DNA of 11,534 nucleotides, taken from positions 1 to 11,534 of the forward strand of contig JAIRLD010000032.1 of the NCBI GenBank assembly GCA_031259665.1. The letters run 5' to 3'. The translations under genes were made by a program, and so were the position numbers. This stretch comes from Puniceicoccales bacterium (GTDB taxonomy: Bacteria > Verrucomicrobiota > Verrucomicrobiia > Opitutales > LL51). Under the pieces are notes generated by a model, which saw only the letters and a list, made by a program, of their open reading frames with translations, had not been told where the DNA came from and searched no databases. Shown here piece after piece: positions 6,430-11,534 of this stretch. Positions within the stretch are counted from its first letter, which is position 1. Every line of letters begins with the position of its first letter.

Positions 6430-7188
6430 TTGCAGAATATCTTTGTGAGTGCGGCATTAATAGTGAAACATCTCTCCATGGCCTACGGTTACTATGCCGT
6501 TATGAATGATCTCAATTTTGAAATTCATAGCGGGGAAATTTTTTTGATTATCGGCGGTAGTGGTTGTGGAAAAAGTACGCTTCTGAAACATCTTGTTGGG
6601 ATTATACCAGTTATGAATGGTACGATTTTCTATGGTGATACGGATGTCAATTGCATCTTGGAATCGGAAAATGTTGCGCGAAAGTTCGGTATTCTCTACC
6701 AGAGTAGTGCCCTTTGGGGAGACCTAACCGTTGGAGAAAACGTTGCGCTGCCCTTGGAGTATCATACCCAATTATCCCAAAGGGAGATTAAAGACCTTGT
6801 TTCCTTTAAGCTTTCGCTGGTTGGGTTAAGCGGGTGTGAGGATCGCTATCCCTTTGAACTTTCCGGTGGAATGAAGAAGCGTGCCGGCCTAGCGCGGGCG
6901 ATGGTTTTAGATCCGGAATTTTTGTTTTTCGATGAGCCTTCTGCAGGATTAGATCCCCTGACATCGAAACGTTTGGACGATTTAATTTTAGAAATTCGCG
7001 ACTGTTTTGGTACAACAATTGTGATTGTCACCCACGAATTGGCAAGTATATTTGCGGTTGGAGATCGTGCGATCTATCTCGATGCGAATACGAAGACGGC
7101 ACTCGATATGGGAGCACCCGAATGGTTATTGCATCACGGCAATCGGCAGGTTCGCCAGTTTTTATCGCGGGGAGAGAATAATGGCTAA
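6430..7188 (+). CDS. mlaF: ABC transporter ATP-binding protein, MlaF-type
   Basis: This cytoplasmic ATPase should power an MCE-type phospholipid transporter that moves lipid between inner and outer membranes. All nucleotide-binding motifs are intact: Walker A GGSGCGKST (42-50), Q-loop Gln91 in ILYQSSALWGDLTVGEN, signature LSGGM (144-148) followed by KKRAGLARA as in MlaF proteins, Walker B LFFDEP (165-170), D-loop SAGLDP and the switch His202. The 252 residues fit the family. The start is uncertain: TTG at 6430 or GTG at 6445, neither with a Shine-Dalgarno motif; the later ATG at 6478 would remove the first beta-strand. It overlaps the next gene by 8 bp. The permease MlaE, which it must bind, is not encoded in the window. 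Confidence 0.9.
   Translation: MQNIFVSAALIVKHLSMAYGYYAVMNDLNFEIHSGEIFLIIGGSGCGKSTLLKHLVGIIPVMNGTIFYGDTDVNCILESENVARKFGILYQSSALWGDLTVGENVALPLEYHTQLSQREIKDLVSFKLSLVGLSGCEDRYPFELSGGMKKRAGLARAMVLDPEFLFFDEPSAGLDPLTSKRLDDLILEIRDCFGTTIVIVTHELASIFAVGDRAIYLDANTKTALDMGAPEWLLHHGNRQVRQFLSRGENNG
7169..7176 (+). promoter_or_regulatory. Ribosome binding site that fixes the MlaD start
   Basis: GGGGAGAG lies inside the end of the upstream ATPase gene, with GGAG six nt before the ATG at 7181. It supports that ATG over the ATG at 7025, which would place a long unrelated extension ahead of the membrane anchor. Confidence 0.75.
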
Positions 7189-8176
7189 AAAAGGAAATCT
7201 ATTTGCGATTGGTGTATTCGTTATAAGCGCGTTAGCGTTGTTTATGGTTGCATTGATCGTTCTATTTCGTGGGAGCTTTTTTAGCAACATGACTTCCGTT
7301 GTTTTCTATTTCAATGGTTCACTCAATGGTCTCGATATCGGTTCGGCGGTGAAGTTTAAGGGGGTACGCATTGGCAATGTGAAGGCGATCGATATCGTCT
7401 ATGATTCCGATAGTGGGGTTACGACGCCCGTCGTTGCGGAAATCGATACCAATATTTTTTCACCCTCGGCCCAATTATTATCCAAATACGAACGCGACCA
7501 ATTTTATCAAAATCAAACCATGAATGGTCTTGCGGCGAAGTTAAGCATGGAGAGTTTCGTGACGGGAAAACTTTTCGTTGAACTCGACTACTATCGGCCG
7601 AATAAATTACGTTTTTACGGAAAAAATAGAACCAATCTCCCTCAAATCCCTACGATTGCTTCGGAGGTTGAAAAATTTATAGCCAGTACAGACCATGTAC
7701 TGAAGCAATTTGGTCAAATTGATTTCAAAAATATTTCGACGCGATTGGTTTCGATTTTATCGAGCCTGGATGAGCAGCTTCAGGGTTCCAATCTCACAGA
7801 AATGATTCACAATGTTTCCAAGGCAGCTACAAGCATTCAAAACTTTTTCCATCCGGATAACATGCGGGCATTGATTGAGCGTCTTTCCGAAGTCATTTCC
7901 GATGTGCAGCGATTTTTAAGTAATGTATCTGCGGTTGTGGATCAATTCGGGGTAAATTTTGGTATAGCAGCGAATGGGGTGTACCAAGCTTCCGAGCGAT
8001 TTAGGGACACATGTGGGCATATTTCGGAATTGATCGGACCGCAATCGGATTTTAGGGAAAGTGCCAAAGATTTTCTATTACAGGCGACGAGAGCGGTACA
8101 ATCGCTCCGTTATCTCCTAGATTTACTGAATAAAACACCCAATGCATTATTTGCGGGGATTGACTATGAGGACTAA
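7181..8176 (+). CDS. mlaD: MlaD family protein (MCE domain), substrate-binding subunit
   Basis: A 331-residue inner-membrane-anchored protein with one N-terminal transmembrane helix (about 8-29) and a periplasmic MCE domain (about 38-137), seen in VVFYFNGSLNGLDIGSAVKFKGVRIGNV, the typical MlaD/MCE opening. The remaining ~190 residues are predicted to be helical, with regular hydrophobic spacing as in the long helices of MCE proteins that form a lipid tunnel; this makes it longer than E. coli MlaD (about 180). It binds or conducts phospholipid for the transporter powered by the ATPase it overlaps (ATG within the last 8 bp of that gene). A longer reading from the ATG at 7025 is open, but that stretch belongs to the ATPase frame. 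It overlaps the next gene by 11 bp. Confidence 0.9.
   Translation: MAKKGNLFAIGVFVISALALFMVALIVLFRGSFFSNMTSVVFYFNGSLNGLDIGSAVKFKGVRIGNVKAIDIVYDSDSGVTTPVVAEIDTNIFSPSAQLLSKYERDQFYQNQTMNGLAAKLSMESFVTGKLFVELDYYRPNKLRFYGKNRTNLPQIPTIASEVEKFIASTDHVLKQFGQIDFKNISTRLVSILSSLDEQLQGSNLTEMIHNVSKAATSIQNFFHPDNMRALIERLSEVISDVQRFLSNVSAVVDQFGVNFGIAANGVYQASERFRDTCGHISELIGPQSDFRESAKDFLLQATRAVQSLRYLLDLLNKTPNALFAGIDYED
8155..8159 (+). promoter_or_regulatory. Ribosome binding site that fixes the lipoprotein start
   Basis: GGGGA with 6 nt to the ATG at 8166 supports that start. The in-frame ATG at 8142 has no such motif and would add eight residues in front of the lipoprotein signal. Confidence 0.6.
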
Positions 8177-8807
8177 GATTTTTTTACGTTACGGATTATT
8201 GATGATTGCGCTATGCGGTTCGGGTTGTACGCTTTTCAAAACAACGCCCGATCGGACGCGTTTATTTGATATTGGATTTAGCGGGGGGCAAGCGGCGACA
8301 TCTTCCATTGATGGGGCGAAGATTTGTCTCGTTTTAAATAATTTTCCGGACTACCTTGATGGGCCGCAGATGATTACCAAGATTGGCCAACACGAGTTAA
8401 AGAGTAATCCGCGTTACCGTTGGGCAAGGCCGCTTTCGGAGACGATTCTTCACATTGTGCGGCGAAAGCTCCAACAGAATTTTCCAAATGTCTGCATTTA
8501 CGAATTTCCAAAGGACGGTGCAGGTAAAGTAGACTTCACGTTACAGTTAGACGTCGATGGGGTAAAGATTTGCGAGATGGAGCAGCAGGTTATTTTTGTA
8601 GGTACGTGGGCATTTTTAGATGGGAAGCAAGGATATATTAATCGATCTGATTTTGAGTTTCGCGAATCTTTTTCGGACGCTCCTGATCATTACGAAAGGA
8701 TCGTATCCCAAGTGGAACAGGTAATCCTTCATTTAAGCGATGTACTCATAAAGGAAATGGATCTTATTCTTCTTAAAAGGGACACTGAAAAACAAACCGA
8801 TCAATGA
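8166..8807 (+). CDS. ABC-type transport auxiliary lipoprotein (PqiC/DUF330-like)
   Basis: A 213-residue protein with a lipoprotein-type signal peptide: basic MRTKIFLRYG, a hydrophobic core, then CGSGC. Cys21 is the likely lipidated residue, though -3 is Gly rather than Leu (Cys17 after IAL is an alternative). The body matches the auxiliary component family of MCE transporters: a YLDGPQMITKIG strand, NPRYRWARPLSETILHIVRRKLQQNFP, and a final helix ending in the charged tail. Such lipoproteins (PqiC-like) sit in the outer membrane facing the periplasm and link to the MCE protein. It is the last gene of the three-gene operon, overlaps the MlaD-type gene by 11 bp, and ends at an inverted repeat. 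Confidence 0.85.
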   Translation: MRTKIFLRYGLLMIALCGSGCTLFKTTPDRTRLFDIGFSGGQAATSSIDGAKICLVLNNFPDYLDGPQMITKIGQHELKSNPRYRWARPLSETILHIVRRKLQQNFPNVCIYEFPKDGAGKVDFTLQLDVDGVKICEMEQQVIFVGTWAFLDGKQGYINRSDFEFRESFSDAPDHYERIVSQVEQVILHLSDVLIKEMDLILLKRDTEKQTDQ

Positions 8808-8858
8808 CTAGCCCACAAGCCATCGTTTTTTGATGAGGTATCTACAAACAGGGCTAGT
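8807..8858. terminator. Inverted repeat between convergent genes, possible two-way terminator
   Basis: ACTAGCCC (8807-8814) pairs perfectly with GGGCTAGT (8851-8858), and CATC/GATG (8821-8824 with 8832-8835) can form a small inner hairpin over a T-rich loop. It fills the 67-bp gap between the lipoprotein gene and the nuclease pseudogene. The 36-nt loop and absence of a clear T-run after the outer stem make intrinsic termination uncertain; it could also be the edge of an inserted segment. Confidence 0.4.
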
Positions 8859-8874
8859 ATTGTTTATGCATTTA

Positions 8875-9911
8875 TCAATCGGAAAGGATTCCATTTTCCA
8901 CGAGAAGTTTAATAAAATGCTCCAGCTGTTCCTGCGAAAATTTCCCTTCGTCAATGTAACGATTTCCTATCTCCTCTGCGAAATTCTTCGGGAATAATTT
9001 TCCCGAATCTTTAATTTGTTTCGTTGCCGTCGGAGATATCTTTCGAAAATCAAAGTCAATGAATCCATCAAGTAAGCCTTTCAATTCGCTCTCCAACGCG
9101 ATGTGTTCGAGTTCATTGTCGTAGGTATCTATTTCCTTGACTTCCGTGGTGTATGCTTCCCGTTTTTTGGGGTCTAGATCGACATATTCCAATTGGCGGA
9201 GGGCCTGTTCCATCCGTTCCGGTAAACCGAGTTTTTTACAGCGTTCAATCTCATCCGAGTCGAATTGGTCCGCGTATTTTATGATGTACCACCACCACTC
9301 CAATTCCGATAATTCTCCCTGTACTGGGAATTTAATGTTCCGAATGCCTTCGCCTTTCAATTCCACTTGGATCAAATAAATACCAGGGACTCTTTCATAA
9401 GGAAGAAGCTGGCCGTCTTGCCTTGTTTTTAACGAAAGTTTATTGACCATTTCATAATGTTTTATGGAGCTACTTCCCTGTGTGAAGTAATCAACAAACT
9501 GAATGGTGTAGACATCTTTAATTTGGGGCGCCCATTCGCCACCTTCAAATTCCTGATTGGCAAAAGTCGAAGCGGCATAAAACAATACCCGCTTATCGAA
9601 ATTGTCGTGGCGAATCATCTGCATTTCGATGATGATGTGCTCCCGTTTGGTTGTAATCGCATGAGATAATCCATGGCTGCAAAGGAACCGTGTCCCTGTA
9701 GCGGAACTTCCACTCTCCCTTCATCGGCAATGCGGATGGGAGCCAGATGGATACTCTTAAAAAGTTCGTTTATGAGCGATTCTGCGATCTCGGGGTCAGA
9801 CAGCATCACCTTGAAGCCCACATCTGAGGTGGCTTTAACAAAGTGAGTTATACCTGTACCATTTACGGGAAGATCAAAACCCTCAAAGGGGGGTCCATTA
9901 TATCGATTCAT
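8875..9911 (-). pseudogene. Rpn/PD-(D/E)XK nuclease family transposase, frameshifted
   Basis: Two overlapping leftward frames (9911-9615 and 9624-8875) together make one ~345-residue protein of the Rpn (recombination-promoting nuclease, putative transposase) family. The first part has DVGFKVMLSDPEIAESLINELF, the usual family opening, then MDYLMRLQPNG with the acidic active-site residue. The second part supplies IIIEMQM, the ExQ active-site motif, then FDKRVLFYAASTF and the family's middle and C-terminal regions. Reading breaks at the CCC at 9642-9644 (GGG on the coding strand): one extra G would restore NGEHIIIEMQ. The break falls between the two active-site elements, so neither piece alone should cut DNA. 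No classical slippery heptamer is seen. It may be a true mutation, a sequencing or assembly error in a G-run, or a reversible length change. No inverted repeats typical of an insertion sequence were found around it. Confidence 0.82.
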
Positions 9912-10038
9912 GATTTTCAGTACGTTTTGAAAAAACAGCTCCTGTCAAGAAAAATGTTTAAAAATAATGCAAAAGAGAATAGACGAAAAATAGTACAGAA
10001 AGAAGTATTGTAATGAAACATTTCGGCCTGTGTATTAT

Positions 10039-11379
10039 TTAGGATGGAAGAGCACGCTTTCTTTTAATATGAATGGTGGAAATGACAAAACATGTTACGG
10101 AAATGAAAAGAAAAATGCGTGTCAAAATGAAGTAAGAACCGAAGTCCTTTTTGGCGTAGCTGAGTGCCGACGGTGCGATGGAGGCGAAAAAGGATACGAT
10201 CAATGCCGCAGTGGACATGATGCGCCCAAGGTATTTTTTGCCAAAAAGTTTGGGCCAAGGTGCTGCGTAAACAATTCCGTAGAGGGCCCAGTTGAAACCG
10301 CATAGAAAAACGAAAAACCATAGCCCCCATGATGTAAAAGTGTTTTCTAAAAAGAACATCATGGCCGCATTGGTCGAAAAAATTACGAGTAAACAGTAGC
10401 GGATTGAAAATCGATCCTGAAGGATGCTGAACAAAACCCCAGAGATTGCACTGATTATAGCAATGTAAGGAAAAATATCGAAAGGATCGGCGATGCAAGC
10501 ATGGGTTTCGCGAAAGATGTCGACGATATGAATTTGTAAGCCTGTTGAAGCAAAGGTCGATGTGGCAGCCGCTAGGGAAAAAATCCAGAAGTCAAAGGTG
10601 CCTAAAGCTTGACGTAGCGTGTAGTCATGCGAAATATTTGCACTTTCTTCTTCGGCGATATTCACTGTGTTGCACTCATCCTTTGAACCGTTACGATTGA
10701 TGCCGATCGATTTGGGATTATCGCGGCATAGGGCCCAAATAATGGGTAGAAATCCCAGAAGAGTAACGAATCCTAGCAGTATCCAGGCGTTGAGATAACC
10801 CAATTTTTTAACTAAAAGATGAATGATCTTGGGCGCACAACCGAAGGTAATGGATATAAAAACACCGGAAATGCCGAGAGCGGTACAACTTTTTTTGTCA
10901 TACCAGTGGAGGAGCATCATGCGGCTGGCGAGCGGGATGAGGTTCTGTCCGCATAGTTTTAATAGAAAAAGTCCCGAAAATAGAATACCCGTAACGGCCG
11001 TAGAAGACGAGATGTAGTTCTTCAATGAGGCGATGGCGGAAACAATATGCCCCATGAAGAGTAGGGTTAATCCCAGCATTAATGCACTATAGGTTATGGC
11101 TCGACGAATTCCAATGTGATCAAAAATCGTGCCAAATAACGGCAATAACAATGTGCTGAGCAGGGTCGCAACAGCGAGAATGTTACTAAAATGTGTGCGA
11201 GGGATATGTAAATTTTCGATTAGTGCTTCCGTGAAAGGGCAAAGACCCACACTGTGGCCGGGAACAGTAATCGCTCGTGCACAGAGGTAGGTAAAAAAAA
11301 TAACCCAGCCATAGGAAAATGACATCCGCTTAGGAGAAAAAGGGAAGTTGGGGGCGAAGATTTTCAAATCAAAGGACAT
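10039..11379 (-). CDS. Major facilitator superfamily transporter, OFA/MCT-like
   Basis: A 446-residue inner-membrane protein with about 12 hydrophobic helices in two halves. It opens with YGWVIFFTYLCARAI and PFTEALIENLHIPRTHFS, matching the YGWxV...FxxxLxxxFxxSRxxxS start of oxalate/formate antiporter and monocarboxylate-type carriers. MFS motif A is seen as GTIFDHIGIRRA (83-94), and RDNPKSIGI lies at the beginning of the charged central loop, as in that family; the loop is polar and acidic (NGSKDECNTVNIAEEES). The likely substrate is a small organic acid, but this cannot be fixed from sequence. Met1 and Met19 are both possible starts; neither has a clear ribosome site. It is monocistronic, with 127 bp separating it from the nuclease pseudogene downstream, in which no clear terminator was seen. 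Confidence 0.85.
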   Translation of the reverse strand: MSFDLKIFAPNFPFSPKRMSFSYGWVIFFTYLCARAITVPGHSVGLCPFTEALIENLHIPRTHFSNILAVATLLSTLLLPLFGTIFDHIGIRRAITYSALMLGLTLLFMGHIVSAIASLKNYISSSTAVTGILFSGLFLLKLCGQNLIPLASRMMLLHWYDKKSCTALGISGVFISITFGCAPKIIHLLVKKLGYLNAWILLGFVTLLGFLPIIWALCRDNPKSIGINRNGSKDECNTVNIAEEESANISHDYTLRQALGTFDFWIFSLAAATSTFASTGLQIHIVDIFRETHACIADPFDIFPYIAIISAISGVLFSILQDRFSIRYCLLVIFSTNAAMMFFLENTFTSWGLWFFVFLCGFNWALYGIVYAAPWPKLFGKKYLGRIMSTAALIVSFFASIAPSALSYAKKDFGSYFILTRIFLFISVTCFVISTIHIKRKRALPS

Positions 11380-11439
11380 AAAACCGACCCGGATAATTTA
11401 TGGAACGTTACAAAGATCAAGCATAGAATACTTCAATAT

Positions 11440-11534
11440 GGGGCTTCGGCTGCCCGGGGCTCCGGCCGCCCAGGGGGGCCCGCCCCCCTGGACCCCCGCA
11501 AGGAGTCGGAGACTCCTTGACCTCCTTCGGCGGC
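11440..11534. repeat. Second GC-rich hairpin array, cut by the window edge
   Basis: The segment begins with two 16-bp units in tandem (11440-11455 and 11456-11471, 14 of 16 identical), each able to fold as GGGC...GCCC. Then come a perfect 9-bp hairpin (11470-11478 with 11483-11491, loop CCCG), the spacer ACCCCCG, a perfect 9-bp hairpin (11499-11507 with 11511-11519, loop GGA) and the start of another unit that runs off the edge. Its GC content is far above the rest of the window. It shares the design of the 3.8-kb array: consecutive palindromes with very short loops. It lies upstream of the transporter gene. Confidence 0.8.

Noticed and set aside
7025..7180. An extended N-terminus for the MlaD-type protein from the ATG at 7025
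   Set aside because: The stretch overlaps the intact ATPase frame, while the ATG at 7181 has a ribosome site and starts right before the membrane anchor.
9615..9660. Programmed -1 ribosomal frameshift in the nuclease gene
   Set aside because: The sequence AAACGGGAG around the junction is not a standard X XXY YYZ slippery heptamer and no strong downstream stem was found, so mutation or error is the simpler reading.
8807..9911. A complete insertion sequence around the nuclease pseudogene
   Set aside because: The inverted repeat at 8807-8858 lies on one side only; no matching repeat or target duplication was found near 9912-10038.
9943..9948. TTGACA on the minus strand as a promoter for the nuclease gene
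   Set aside because: The -35 match is perfect, but no acceptable -10 box occurs at 15-19 nt spacing.
10030..10305. A 91-codon plus-strand frame opposite the transporter gene, and similar antisense frames in other genes
   Set aside because: They are shadows of well-supported genes on the other strand, with no ribosome sites or recognisable products.

Overview
The window looks like chromosomal DNA from a Gram-negative bacterium of moderate to low GC content, most likely Verrucomicrobiota (an Opitutia/Puniceicoccales-like lineage is my best guess). The basis is two prepilin-leader pseudopilins of the style common in that phylum, an outer-membrane beta-barrel protein, an MlaF/MlaD/auxiliary-lipoprotein lipid transport set, and GC-rich hairpin-array repeats between genes. 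The taxon is an inference. No rRNA, tRNA, CRISPR array, integrase or complete insertion sequence was found.

Layout from left to right. Positions 1-419 are mostly non-coding: a probable leftward gene start at the very edge with a good promoter, then about 2.6 copies of a ~96-bp tandem repeat. Next is an unrecognised exported protein (420-1199, +) whose end overlaps the end of ispD. The leftward pair pyrG-ispD (3587 to 1182) makes CTP and then uses CTP in isoprenoid synthesis. Upstream of pyrG lies a striking intergenic block: a 42-bp direct repeat running into an 85-nt perfect cloverleaf of hairpins, plus one more hairpin. A leftward operon follows (6341 to about 3876): an outer-membrane beta-barrel protein, two pseudopilins, and perhaps a small membrane peptide.

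Divergent from that operon is a tightly overlapping rightward operon (6430-8807): an MlaF-type ATPase, an MlaD-type MCE protein and a PqiC-like lipoprotein. These would form parts of an inner-membrane/periplasm lipid transporter, but the permease gene (MlaE) is absent here. It converges on a PD-(D/E)XK nuclease-family gene (Rpn/transposase-like, leftward) that is split by a one-base frameshift between its active-site residues. A 12-TM major facilitator transporter follows (leftward, 10039-11379). The right edge enters a second GC-rich hairpin array related in design to the one near 3.8 kb.

No obvious new multi-gene defence or metabolic system is visible. The least explained items are the cloverleaf/hairpin arrays, the tandem repeats at the left edge, the frameshifted nuclease, and the beta-barrel plus pseudopilin operon.
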